Part shown: positions 31,801 through 46,800 of the stretch, piece after piece | How the letters are laid out: each line of letters starts with the position of its first letter | Position numbering within the stretch: position 1 is the first letter of the stretch | Source of the DNA: Halichondria panicea | Taxonomy: Eukaryota > Porifera > Demospongiae > Suberitida > Halichondriidae | Reading direction: 5' to 3' | Length of the DNA: 64,000 nucleotides | Assembly: GCF_963675165.1 (NCBI RefSeq) | Contig: NC_087382.1 | Span: 2,819,463 to 2,883,462 of the forward strand | Made by a program: the position numbers and the translations under genes | Notes under the pieces: generated by a model | Seen by the model: the letters and a program-made list of their open reading frames with translations, nothing else | Database searches by the model: none | What the model was told of the DNA's origin: nothing

Positions 31801-34800
31801 AAAAAGTTAGGTGCATGATCGGCAGTGTTGCTAGGGAGACTGACCCTGGTTGAGGGGGGTGGGTGTGTTGGTCCGTGCGGGGGTTGGTATTTTTATCAGA
31901 TCTTGGGGGGCAGAGGTAGACGCAGCAAACATAAATAATGAACGATAGCGGAATAGTAGCTCGATTTATCGGATAGAGGGCAAATGTTATTATATCTATA
32001 ATTGAATTTTGGCCTTGAAATGCGTTAAATATTTCAATGACAATTCGTATTATACAATAACTTGATAGGAAACCTAGCAACAGTCCCATTTCCTTCAAGA
32101 TGGTTTTCATACGAGCTCTCAGAAAGTGTTTCCGTAGCAACCAACACAACCATACTGATAGTGTACAGATGCATAGTATACTCAGCGGTATCTCTATTGC
32201 CACGGGGATCCACTCTGTAGTTATCTTAAACAAATTTTTAAATGTAACTCTGCGATCACAGTCTTCACCAATTTTGTAGGCAAAGTGGCATTCGCCAGAA
32301 GATGGCCAATACCTTGGTTTCTCAGCAATCCCCATCATAATGGCCACAACAAAGAGTGGGGTGACAAAATGTATTTCCACAAATAAGACCTCGTTTGCTT
32401 TAGATCCGTGGCAGTGATAGCATGACCTCCGTACACTGGTGTAGACCTTGTGCAGGAGAACACAGTTAACAGAGATTATGAACAGAAACTCAACCATTGT
32501 GGGGTACAATGTCAGTGCTTCTATCCAAGCACACAGTGGACCATTTTCCGGGTCGAAATAGATTAACCAATACGATGTATAGACAGCATTAGTAATGGTG
32601 ACAGCCACAGTCATGTATATGTAGAGCCTCAGTAGAAAGTTGTTCTTCTTCTTGCAAACAAACACTAGCTCTGCTATTAGTCCAACTATACTCAGAGCTA
32701 GACAGATCACTCCTGGGATTCCAATTGCTAGCGCTGTTTTCAAGTGAAATCAAGAGATGTTTCATTGCATTTATTTTGGGAGGACGATATCTTGGCCTGG
32801 CTTGTAGCTCGACAGAGAATGTCTGTATTGTCTTTTAACAATGCTATAGTATTTACACGTGTTAGCTAGAACTGGAGAGGATATAATATCCTTATAAGGT
32901 CATTCGCAATTGTTGCATGCATTACTATACACACACTATTTCACACAATCATATGCAAAAGATTGTGATTGGTCGCATGCAACGCTCACATACCTAGGTT
33001 GAGCATCACTGAAATGTCAGATTTTGTTTCATGCACTAGTACTTCCTTTTAGGGTGTGGCTAAGCATTATAGAGGGAACCGCAAAGCTCAGTTAGACTGA
33101 TGTTACTGCAAGAGTCCATTTGCATGCCACTAGCTCTAACTGACCTGGTGTGTTCCTGGATCAAGCTGGCTAGCTTGTCTACTATTGTTGGATTTTACTA
33201 GTTACTGACTCGTTCATTATTGAACCACACCTTCAGCACTTGAATACTGCAATCTGATTGGGCTGCTAAATTTTTGCCAGCAGAAACGAACCCTAACATT
33301 GCAGTGATAGCCCTACGTGAGCCCAACTATAGGTCACTATACCTGCTGTATATACGTGCAAAATTCATAGCTATGTATAATTATAGTAAAGCTGCATGTC
33401 AAAGTTTAATTAACTAACTAGCCATAACTCGAATGTTTGCTAATCCACGAATCAAAATCCAAGAAAATATGCTAAAAAGAAGCCTATAGAAGCTGCTAGT
33501 TTTCGTCCCATTGCAACTGTTGAGCAGTTACAGCTGGAACAGACACACACAGTCAGCTTTACCGTATCCCTCGTGCGGCTACGCCTCGAGGCATAATTGC
33601 ACAATACATAGCACATGGACTTGTATTCTTATATAGGTGGGTGGGGCACAAATTACTCTTATTAAACATTGTTAGCCAGCAAAGATTGCACAATATGTAG
33701 CATGCCCATTACATAAGCTAAATCACACTTGTACTCACAAACTTTTGTTAATGTCAGTTAACCATCAGCAAGGGGGTTGATTCCGTGTGACCTCTCTTAC
33801 TGTTCACATGAATATGAATATAAGTACTGTCCATAAATGTGCTCTCACTCAGAAAGTTGGGAGCATGATCGGCAGTGTTGCTAGGGAGACTGACCCTGGT
33901 TGAGGGGGGGTGGGTGTGTTGGTCCGTGGGGGGGTTGGTATCGTTGTCAGGTCTTAGGGGGCAGAGGTAGACGAAGCAAACATAGATAATGAACGATAGC
34001 GGAATAGTAGCTCGATTTATCGGATAGAGGGCGTATGTTATTATCGTTATGACTGAAATTTGGTTCTCTTCAAAAGTTATTATGTTCAATATTTCAATGA
34101 CAATTCGTATTATACAATAACTTGATAGGAAACCTAGCAAAAGTCCAATTTCCTTCAAGATGGTTTTCATATGAGCTCTCAGAAAATGTTTCTTTAGCAA
34201 CCAACACATCCATACTGATAGTGTACAGATGCATAGTATACTCAGTGGTATCTCTATAGCCACTAGGATCCACTCTGTAGCTATCCTAAACCAACTTTGA
34301 ACTACGTATCTGCGATTGCAGTCTTCACCAACTTTGTAGGCAAGGTGACATTCGCCAAAAGATGGCCAATAAATTGGATCCCCCGCAATCCCCAGTAGAA
34401 CACCGACAATAATGAGTGGTATGATAAAATGCACTATCACGAATATAACCTCGATTGCTTTAGATCCAGTGGCAGTGATAGCATGACCTCCGTACACTGG
34501 TGTAGACCTTGTACAGTAGAACACAGTTGATGGAGATTATGAAGAAAAATTCAACCATTGCTGGGTAATTTGCCAAAGCCACTATATATTCACACAGCTT
34601 CGTACTTTGTGGATTGGACACAATGATCAAATATAGTGTATCAGTGACATGAACAAGGAGGACTGCCACAGACAAATAGATGTAGAGCCTCAGTAGAAAG
34701 TTGTTCTTCTTCTTCCAAACAAACACTAGCTCTGCTATTAGTCCAACTATATACTCAGAGCTAGGCAGATCACTCCTGGGATTCCAATTGCTGCTTGCCT

Positions 34801-37800
34801 AGTGACTTCACTATTTGTCTCAATTTTGCAATCATTTTGGAAGGACGACATCTTGGCTGGCTTGTAGCTCAACAGAGAATGGCTTTATTCTTTAAACAAT
34901 CATGCAATAACCATACCGTAACATGTGACAGAACTGAAAGCTATGCGCTACATATATAGCAATTAAGGGTTCAGTAATTATGAACTATAATGGTTGCATT
35001 TTTATGTTTTTGTAAGCCACAATAATCGACATCATACAGCTATACCTACCTCACTGCTATTCACACACTTACACACTCACGAACATTGTTAGTGTCAGTT
35101 AATTCAGCAGCAGAGCAGTTGTTTCCGTGGGCCTCTCTCACTATTCTTATGTCTATATACTGCCTCGTCCCCGCATTTTGATTTGACTAAGAGAATTACT
35201 ATAGTTATACTTACTTGTTCATTATTGAACCACGCCTTCAGCACTTAAACGCTACAATCTGATAGGGCTGCTAAATTTCTGCAGCAGGAACAAACCCTGA
35301 CATTGCAGTGATGCCCTACGTGAGCCCAACTATAGGTCACTATACCTGCTGTATATATACGTGACAAATTCATAGCTATGTATATAGTAAAGCTGCATCT
35401 CAAAGTTCAATACATACAGCATGGACTTGTATTCTTATAGTGGGTGGGACACACAAATTACTCTTATTAAACATTGTTAAGTAGTTAAGCTTAATTAATT
35501 AGCAAAGATTGCACAATATGTAGCATGCCCATTACATAAGCTAGAGGTAAAGCACACATAATTATAATGTCAGTTAACCATCAGCAGGGGGGTTGCTTCT
35601 GTGGGATCTCTCTTACTCTCTACATAAATATGAATATAATTACTGTCCATAATTGTGCTCTCACTCAGAAAGTTGGGAGCATGATCGGCAGTGTTGCTAG
35701 GGAGACTGACCCTGGTTGAGGGGGGGTGGGTGTGTTGGTCCGTGGGGGGGTTGGTATTCTGGTCAGATCTTGGGGGGCAGAGGTAGACGAAGCAAAGGTA
35801 AATGATGAATGATAGCGGAATAGTAACTCGATTTATCGGATAGAGGGCATATGTTATTATCGTTATGACTGAAATTTGGTCCTCTTTAAAAGTTATTATG
35901 TTCAATATTTCAATGACAATTCGTATTATACAATAACTTGATAGGAAACCTAGCAACAGTCCAATTTCCTTCAAGATGGTTTTCATACGAGCTCTCAGAA
36001 AATTTTTCCTTAGCAACCAACACATCCATACTGATAGTGTACAGATGCATAATATACTCAGTGGTATCTCTATTGCCACTGGTATATATTCTGTAGCTAT
36101 TGTATATAATAATTCGGTATCTTCCGTGCTATTGCAATCTTTACCACGTATGTGGCATTCGCCAGGATTTGGACTCCCCACAATCCCCAGTAGAATACTG
36201 ACAATAATGAATGGGATGATAAAATGCACTACCACAAATGTAACCTCGATTGCTTTAGATCCGTGGCAGTGATAGCATGATATTCGCACACTAGTGTAGA
36301 CTTTGTGCAGGAGAACACAGTTAATGGAGATTATGAACAAAATCTCAACCATTGTGGGGTACTCTATTAATGCCTCTATCCATGCACACAGTGTACCATT
36401 TTCCGGGTCGAAATAGATTAACCAATACAATGTGTAGACAGCATGAGTAATGGTGCCAGCCACGGTCATATAGATGTAGAGCCTCAGTAGAAAGTTGTTC
36501 TTCTTCTTACAGACAAACACTAACTCTGCTATTAGTCCAACTATACTCAGAGCTAGACAGATCATTCCTGGGATTCCAATAGCTAGCGCTACCTGCTTAG
36601 TGACTTCATCACTTGTCTCAATGTTGCAGCCAGTTTGGGAGAACGACATCTTGGCTTGGCTTGTGTATAGCTCGACAGAGAATGGCTTTATTATCTTTAA
36701 ACAATGCCATGCAGTATTTCATGTGACAGAACTGAAAGCTTGTACTACATATATAGCAAGGGTTCATTACTAATTATGAACTTTTGTTTGTAGTACAAAT
36801 TGGTTGCATTTTTATGTTTTTGTAAGCCACAATAATCGACATCACACAGCTATACCTACCTCACTGCTATTCACACACTTACACACTCACAAACATTGTT
36901 AGTGTCAGTTAATTCAGCAGCAGAGCAGTTGTTTCCGTGGGCCTCTCTCACTATTCTTATGTCTATATACTGCCTCGTCCCCGCATTTTGATTTGACTAA
37001 GAGAATTACTATAGTTATACTTACTCGTTCATTATTGAACCACGCCTTCAGCACTTAAACGCTACAATCTGATAGGGCTGCTAAATTTCTGCAGCAGGAA
37101 CAAACCCTGACATTGCAGTGATGCCCTACGTGAGCCCAACTATAGGTCACTATACCTGCTGTATATATACGTGACAAATTCATAGCTATGTATATAGTAA
37201 AGCTGCATCTCAAAGTTCAATACATACAGCATGGACTTGTATTCTTATAGTGGGTGGGACACAATTTACACTTATTAAACATTGTTAAGTAGTTAAGCTT
37301 AATTAATTAGCAAAGATTGCACAATATGTAGCATGCCCATTACATAAGCTAGAGGTAAAGCACACATAATTATAGTGTCAGTTAACCATCAGCAAGGGGG
37401 TTGCTTCTGTGGGATCTCTCTTACTCTCTATATAAGTACTGTCCATAATTGTGCTCTCACTCAGAAAGTTGGGAGCGTGATCGGCAGTGTTGCTAGGGAG
37501 ACTGACCCTGGTTGAGGGGGGGTGGGTGTGTTGGTCCGTGGGGGGGTTGGTATTCTGGTCAGATCTTGGGGGGCAGAGGTAGACGAAGCAAAGGTAGATG
37601 ATGAATGATACCGGAATAGTAACTCGATTTATCGGATAGAGGGCATATCCTATTAGCAATTTGACTGAAATTTGGTCTCGTTCAAAAAAAGTTATTATGT
37701 TCAATATTTCGATGACAATTCGTATTATACAATAACTTGATAGGAAACCTAGCAATAGTCCAATTTCTTTTAAGATGGTTCTCATACGAGCTCTTAGAAA

Positions 37801-40800
37801 ATGTTTCCTTAGCAACCAACACAACCATACTGATAGTGTACAGATGCATAATATACTCAGTGGTATCTCTATAGCCACTGGTATATATTCTGTAGCTATT
37901 GTATACAATAATTCGGGATCGTCTGTGCTATTGCAATCTTTACCTCGTATGTGGCATTCGCTAGGATTTGGACTCCCCACAATCCCTTTCAGAACACCGA
38001 CAATAATGAGTGGGATGATAAAATGCACTACCACGAATATAACCTCGATTGCTTTAGATCTGTGGCAGTGATAATATGACCTCCGTACACTGGTGTAGAC
38101 CTTGTGCAGGAGAACACAGTTAATGGAGATTATGAACAAAATCTCAACCATTGTGGGGTAGTCTGTTAATGCCTCTATCCATGCACACAGTGGACCATTT
38201 TCCGGATCGAAATAGATTAACAAATACGATGTATAGGCAACATGGGTAATGGTGACAGCCACGGTCATGTATATGAAGAGCCTCAGTAGAAAGTTGTTCT
38301 TCTTCTTACAGACAAACACTAACTCTGCTATTAGTCCAACTATACTCAGAGCTAGACAGATCACTCCTGGTACTCCCATTGCTAGCGCTACCTGCCTAGT
38401 GACTTCATCACTTGCCTCAATTTTGCAATCGGTTTGGGAGAACGACATCTTGGCTAGCTTGTGTATAGCTCGACAGAGAATGGTATTGTCTTTAAACAAT
38501 GCCATACAGTATTTCATGTGAATATGCGCTACATATATAGCAAGGGTTCATTACTAATTATGAACTTTTGAAGTAGTAATTTTAATAACAAATTGGTTGC
38601 ATTTTATGTTTTTGTCAGTCATAATAATTTAAATGTATGACATCACACTTTTAGTGCATAGCTATCCTACTAGCTTAGCACAACCTGCACTCACTATGTT
38701 AGTGTCAGTTAATTCAACAGCAGAGCAGTTATTTCTGTGGGACCTCTCTTACTGTTCACATGACTATACTGCCTCGTCCCGCATTTTGATTTGACTTAGC
38801 GATTACTATAGTTACTGACTCGTTCATTAATGAGCCACGCCTTCAACACCTGCATGAACACTGCAATCTGATTTGGTTGCAACATTTATGCAGCAAGAAC
38901 AAACCCTGACATTGCAGTGATAGCCCTACGTGAGCCTAACTATAGGTCACTATACCTGCTGTATACGCGCAAAATTCATAGCTATGTACATAATTATAAT
39001 TAGTATATAATAGTAACGCTGCATAATTAATACACATTACACAATATAGCATGGACTTGTATTGTGCATGGTGGGACACAAATTACACTTAACCCTTTAA
39101 CCGCCACGGGCCACGATCGTGGCCCGCAATAGTGACTTTTTTTGCGAAATTCTAATTCTGCGATACTTAGGAAGTAGCTCGAACTACGCACATCCCTGTA
39201 TACAGGAAGAGCTGTAGAATCACGTGCAATTTAGTCTAGAAATTTCCAAGCCACGTTGCTATGTTAAAATTTCATTAGCATCTTACCGCACGAAGTTTAT
39301 AGCTATGGCTAGGTTGTTTACTTGTGCCGATGTGCTTGAACAGCTTGAGGACAGCGATGGCGATGTCTCCTCTGGTGATGACAGTGCCTATGAAGGAGAG
39401 GGGATAGTAGGATACCTCCCAAAGGCTACCAGCTTTATGCCAGACGCTGATGAACTGCCTGGGACTGACCTAGACGCTAGCGCTATGGACCAGGACGGTG
39501 AAAGACCAGGAGAGGGCTCACTGTGTGACTCTGGCAAGTAGTATAGTATAGCTAGAATATCAGTTGTGTAAGTATAGTATAGCTAAAATAGAATTAGCAG
39601 TAATGAACAGTCTTTATGTGAGCTTATAAATTTCATAGATCGTTCACCGATATAGAAATACATGTACGTATTGTACTTCAAATTGATATATCTTAGCACT
39701 GTTACATTCATTATATGATGTGAAAATCAAGCTTAGTCAAGACTTTATACCATATGATAGGCTAATCCATACAAAAAAATGTTTGGATTTTATCTCACCG
39801 CTGGCCGAGCATTTAAAATGATAAAAACGGGTGAGCGTAATAACCGTGGTTGTTATGGCAACACATGTTGCACCATTTTATTCCTTGTTGTATGGGCATT
39901 CTATTGGTATATGGTTGCTAGGCATTTTATTGCTCTGGAAACCCGATAGAGAATTTACAGACATTTCACTTCACTGTTAGTTAAGAATCCGACGGTTAAA
40001 GGGTTAATAAAGTATAGTTAATCAGCAAGATTGCATAATAAGTAGCATGCCCATTACATAAGCTAAGGGTAAATCACACTTGCACTCACAAGTTAAGTAT
40101 TATATGTGTCAGTTAATTAAGCAGCAGGGCTGTTGCTTCGGTGGGATAGTCCATACAAGTGCTGTCTATAAATTCATTCTTACTCAGAAAGTTGAGGGCA
40201 TGATCGGCCGTGTTGCTAGGGATACTGACCCTGGTTGAGGGGGGGTGGGTGTGTTGGTCCGTGGGGGGGTTGGTATCTTTGCCAGATCTTGGGGGGCAGA
40301 GGTAGACGAAGCAAACATAGATGATGAACGATAGCGGAATAGTAGCTCGATTTATCGGATAGAGGGCGTATGTTGTTATCTTTATGATTGGATTTTGGCC
40401 CCAAAATTTGTTCAATATTTCAATGACAATTCGTATTATGCAATAACTTGATAGGAAACCTAGCAACAGTCCCATTTCCTTCAAGATGGTTTTCATACGA
40501 GCTCTCAGAAATTGTTTCCTTAGCAACCAACACAACCATATTGATAGCGTACAGATGCATATTATACTCAGCGGTATCTCTATAGCCACGGGGATCCACT
40601 CCGTAGTTATCTTAAACAAATGTGCAATTACGTATCTGCGATTGCAATCTTCGCCAACTTTGAAGGCAAGGTGACATTCGCCAAAAGATGGCCAATAAAT
40701 TGGATCCCCCGCAATCCACAGTAGAACACCGACAATAATGAGTGGTATGATAAAATGCACTATCACAAATATAACCTCGATTGCTTTAGATCCGTTGCAG

Positions 40801-43800
40801 TGAAAGCATGACGTTCGCACATGGTGTAGACTTTGAGCAAGAGAACACAGTTGATGGATATTATGAACAGAAATTCTACCATTGACGGGTAAAATGCCAA
40901 TGCCTCTATAATTTCACACAGCCAGCCATTTTGTGGGTAGGCAGAGATAAACAAATACAGTGTATCAATGGCATGAAAAAGGAGGACAGCCACAGACAAA
41001 TAGATGTAGAGCCTTAATAGAAAGTTGTTCTTTTTCTTGCAGACAAACAGTAGCTCTGCTATTAGTCCAACTATACTCAGAGCTAGACAGATCACTCCTG
41101 GGATTCCAATTGCTAGCGCTGCTTGCTCAGTGACTTCATCATTTGTCTCAATTATACAATCATTTTGGGGGGCTGACATCTTGGTAGGCTTGTAGCTCAA
41201 CAGAGAATGGTATTTAACAATGTCAATACTAGCACAACTAGTATGTATAGCAAGGGTTCACTAGTATTGAACCTTGGGGTTCACTAGTATTGAACCTTGG
41301 TTCAATGGTTTCATTTTTATGTTTTGTAAACCACAATAATAAATGTGTATGACATCATACTATTTTTGTGCATATACATGCATAGCTAGTATAAAAATTA
41401 TATATACCTACCAAATGCACTGCTAGTTTGGGTAAAGGGTTCACTCACTAGTGTCAGTTAACCATCAGCACGGCGGTTGTTTCCGTGAGACCTCTCTTAT
41501 TGTTCACATGAATATGAATATATAAGTACTGTCCATAAATGTGCTCTCACTCAGAAAGTTGGGAGCATAATCGGCAGTGTTGCTAGGGAGACTGATCCTG
41601 GTTGAGGGGGGGTGGGTGTGTTGGTCCGTGCAGGGTTGATATCTTTGTCAGATCTTGGGGGGCAGAGGTAGACGATGCAAACATAGATGAGGAACCATAG
41701 CGGAATAGTAACTCCATATATCGGATGGAGGACGTATGTTATTATCGTTATGAAATTTTGGTGCCGAAATATCTTCAAGATTTCAATTATAATTTCTATC
41801 CACCTGTCAAGTTATTGCATAAATGCAATAACTTGACAGGTGGATAGCAACAGTACCATTTCCTTCAAGATGGTTTTCATACGAGTTCCGTAGCAACCAG
41901 TACCACCATATTGATAGCGTATAGATGCATAGTATACTCAGCAGTATCTCTATAGCCACTGGTATATATTCTGGAATTATCTTAAACTAACTTTGAACTA
42001 CGTATCTGCGATTGCAGTCTTCACCACTCATGTTGGCAATGTGGCATTCGCAATGATATGGCCATGCAATAAATTGGTTACCCCGTAATCCCCAGTAGAA
42101 CTACGACAATAATGAATGGGATGAGAAAATGCACTACCACGAATATAAACTCGATCCGTGGCAGTGATAGCATGACGTTCGCACACTGGTGTAGACCTTG
42201 TACAGTAGAAAACAGTTGATGGAGATTATAAACAGAAATTCGACCATTGACGGGTAAAATTCCGCAGCCTCTATAATATCACACAGCAAGCCATTTTGTG
42301 GGTCAACAGGAATGATCAAATACAGTGTATCAGATACGGGAGCAAAGAGGACAGCTGAGATTTCAACTGCTAGCGTTGTTTTCACAGTAAAATCAATAGA
42401 TGACTCATTGCAATCATTTTGGGAGGATAACATCTTGGCTTGTAGCTCGACAGAGAATGGCTTTATTATTATTTCATGTGACAGAACTGAAAGCTATAGA
42501 TGCGCTATACATATAATATTATATAGCAAGGGTTCATACCTATTATGAAGTGGTTGCATTTTTATGTTTTTGTAAGCCACAATATTTAAATGTATGACAT
42601 CAGTGCACAGCTATATTCTATGCTAGTTATAGGGTAAAGCACTTTCACTTAAACATTAATATTTTAAACATTGTTAGTGTCAGTTAATTCAGCAGCAGAG
42701 CAGTTGTTTCCGTGAGACCTCTCTCACTATTCTTATGGCTACTGCTAATAAGTTCACTCTTACTCAGAAATTTGAGGACACGATCGGCAGTGTTGCTAGG
42801 GATACTGATCCTGGTTGAGGGGGGGTAGGTGTGTTGGTCTGTAGAGGAGTTAGTGTTCTGGTCAGATCTTAGGGGGCAGAGGTAGACGAAGCAAACATAG
42901 GTAATGAACGATAGCGGAATAGTAGCTCGATTTATCGGATAGAGGGCATATGCTATTATCGTTAAGACTGAAACTTGGTCCCCTTCAATTATTTTCAATA
43001 TTTCAATGACAATTCGTATTATGCTATAACTTGATAGGAAACCTAGCAACAGTCCAATTTCCTTCAAGATGGTTTTCATACGAGCTCTCAGAAAGTGTTT
43101 CCTTAGCAACCAACACATCCATACTGATAGCGTACAGATGCATAGTATACTCAGTGGTATCTCTATTGCCACGGGGATCCACTCTGTAGTTATCTTAAGT
43201 GCAACTTCAGATTCATGTCCGCTATTGCAATCTGCTACATTTTTGTAGAAAGTGTGGCATTCGCGCGGAGTAGGCCAGGTTCTTGCAATCCACAGCAAAA
43301 CGCTGATAATAATGAGTGGGATGAGAAAATGCACTATCACGAATAAGACCTCGTTTGCTTTAGATCCGTGGCAGTGATAGCATGACCTCCGTACACTAGT
43401 GTATACCTTGTGCAGGAGAACACAGTTAATGGAGATTATGAACAAAAATTCGACCATTGCAGGATAAAATACCACATCCTCTATGACTTTACACAGCCAG
43501 CCATTTTGTGGGTAGACAGAGATGATCAAATACAGCGAATCAGTAGCTTGAACAAGGAGGACAGCCACAGACAAATAGATGTAGAGCCTTAATAGAAAGT
43601 TGTTCTTCTTCTTACAAACAAACACTAGCTCTGCTACTAGTCCAACTATACTCAGAGCTAGACAGATCACTCCTGGGATACCAATTGCTAGCGCTACCTG
43701 CTCAGTGAATGTAGTAGATATCTCAATGCAATCACTTTGGGTGGACGACATCTTGGCTGGCTTGTATAGCTCAACAGAGAATGATATTATTATACACTGA

Positions 43801-46800
43801 CAGTGCCATGCATGCATGTAGTGTTTCATGCATGTGACAGAACTGAAAGCTATGCGCTATACATGAATAAGAGTATCCAGCTCCCACGCACCGCAATAGG
43901 TAATGCACAAGGCCATGGTATGCATGCGAGCGTCATACTACGCACTATCATAACAATCGCTGGTACATGAATACACTTATAAGTGAACATTCACGAGTGT
44001 GTGTGTGGTAATTTTTAAAATAACAATATATTCATTAAAACGTTCACGGATAATAAAAAGATGAGACATGCATTCCTGGCGCTACATATTATAGCAAGGG
44101 TTCATTACTTATTATGAACTCTGCTTTAAGATATAGATCTTGGCTTGGCAGAGAATGTTATCATGGTCTTTATTAAAAGCACAATGCCATGCTGTATTAC
44201 ATGTGACATGCTGCTATAATAATATAAACCTTAAAGCTATATACTACGTTTACGTATATAGCAGCTTGCATGCATGGTTCTATACAATGGCTGCCACAAT
44301 ACGACTTATAGGGGGTACACAAATTACACGTACTAATAATTGTTGAGTATAATAATTATAGTTAATATTACCTTAAGGTGACATATTTTCACAGGTAGAT
44401 TTGTTTGCGTTTTTACAGTTTTGTACATTTTGCGGTATAATATTTTGCGAAATGTCGATCTGGATACATTAAACAAGAGGGCGGCCAATTATTTGCGAGT
44501 ATTAATTTACTCTCATTTGCAGAAATAGCAGAAATTAATACACGCAAAAATATGTCACCTTAAGGTAATACTAAAGATTCTACAATACAATACAATACAT
44601 AGCATGCATGGATTTATACTTATCAGCTTATATTGAGTAAAGCACTTTCACTCACAAACATTGTTAGTGCCAGTTAATTCAGCAGCAGGAGCAGTTGTTT
44701 CCGTGGGACCTCTCGTACTGTTCTTATGGCTACTGCTAATAAGTTCACTCTTACTCAGGAAGTTTAGGGCACGATCGGCAGTGTTGCTTGGAATACTGAT
44801 CCTGGTTGAGGGGGGATGGGTGTGTTGGTCCGTGGGGGGGTTGGTATTCTGGTCAGATCTTTGGGGGCAGAAGTAGACAAAGCAAACATAGATGATGAAC
44901 GATAGTGGAATAGTAGCTCGATTTATCGGATAGAGGGCACATGTTATTATTGTTATGACTGAAATTTGCTCCCCTTCAATTATGTTTAATATTTCAATGA
45001 CAATTCGTATTATACAATAACTTGATAGGAAACCTAGCAACAGTCCAATTTCCTTCAAGATGGTTTTCATACGAGCTCTCAGAAAATGTTTCCTTAGCAA
45101 CCAACACAACCATACTGTTAGCGTACAGATGCATAGTATACTCAGTGGTATCTCTATAGCCACGGGGATCCACTCTGTAGTTATCTTAAATACAACTTCA
45201 GAATTTCTGTAAGTGTAAATGTCACTACTTATGTGGCATTCGCTAGAATTTGGATCTCCCATAGCCCACAGTAGAACACCGACAATAATGAATGGGATAA
45301 AAAAATGTGCTGCCACGAATATAACCTCGGTTTCTTTAGATCCGTGGCAGTGATAACATGACCTCCGTACACTGGTGTAGACCTTGTACAGTAGAACACA
45401 GTTGATGGAGATTATGAACAAAAATTCGACCATTGCAGGATAATTTGCCAAAATCTCTATAAGTTCACATAGCCAGCCATTTTGTGGATTGGACACAATG
45501 ATCAAATATAGTGTCTCAGTGTCATGAACAAGGAGGACAGCCACAGACAAATAGATGTAGAGCCTTAATAGAAAGTTGTTCTTCTTCTTGCAAACAAATA
45601 CTAGCTCTGCTATTAGTCCAACTATACTCAGAGCTAGACAGATCACTCCCAGGACTCCCATTGCTAGCGCTGCTTGCTCAGTTACTTCACTATTTGTCTC
45701 AATTTTACGATCATTTTGGAAGGACGACATCTTGGCTTGTAGCTCGACAGAGAATGGCTTTGCTGTTTTTAAACAATACCATGTTGTATTTCATGTGACA
45801 GAACTGAAAGCTTGCACTACATATATAGCAAGGGTTCATTACTAATTATGAACTTTTGATTGTATAGTAATTTAATACTAATTGGTTGCATTTTATGTTT
45901 TTGTATATGACATTACACTGTCTGCAAAAATGTTCTAACACAATAGGTTCAACATCACTATCTTGACCTGTACGAAAATTACCAGCTGTATATACAGTAT
46001 ATAATTATAACTCTTACTGCTATCTTAGGTAAAACACACTTTTATTCACGAACATAATTGTTAGTTCAGCAGCAGAGAAGTTGTTTCTGTGGGACTACTG
46101 CTAGGGAATTCGTCATAACTCAGAATGTCGAGGGGACGATCGACTGTGTTGCTAGGGGGACTGACCCTGATTGAGGGGGGGTAGGTGTGTTGGTCCGTGG
46201 GGGGGTTGGTATTCAGGTCCATTCTTGGGGGGCAGAGGTAAACAAAGCAAACATAGATGATAAACGAAAACGGAATAGTAACTCGATATATCGGATGGAA
46301 GGCGTATGTTATTATCGTTATGACTGAATTTTGGTGCCGAAATATGTTCAATATTTCAATGACAATTCGTATTATGCAATAACTTGATAGGAAACCTACA
46401 TACAGTCCAATTTCCTTCAAGATGGTTTTCATACGAGTTCTCAGAAGCTGTTGCAATAGCAACCAGTAATACCATATTGATAGTGTACAGATGCATATTA
46501 TACTCAGCGGTATATCTATTGCCACTGGTATATATTCTGTAGTTAGCTTGAACCATTGTTTAACTTTGTATCTGCGATTGCAATCTGCATCATTCATGTT
46601 GGCAATGTGACATTCACCAGGATATGGCCAATAAATTAGATCCCCCGGAATCGCCAGTAGAACACCGACAATAATGAGTGGGATAATAAAATGCACTATC
46701 ACAAATATAACCTCGATTGCTTTAAATCCGTTGCAGTGAAAGCATGACGTTCGCACACTAGTGTAGATCTTGTGCATGAGAACACAGTCAATGGAGATTA

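Noticed and set aside
33571-33600. Possible tRNA or RNA gene at ccctcgtgcggctacgcctcgaggc
   Set aside because: Only a short GC-rich hairpin; no cloverleaf or A/B boxes could be placed.
35976-40674. Plus-strand frames [26 protein letters not shown] opposite TM5
   Set aside because: Antisense shadows of the conserved TM5 and loop codons.
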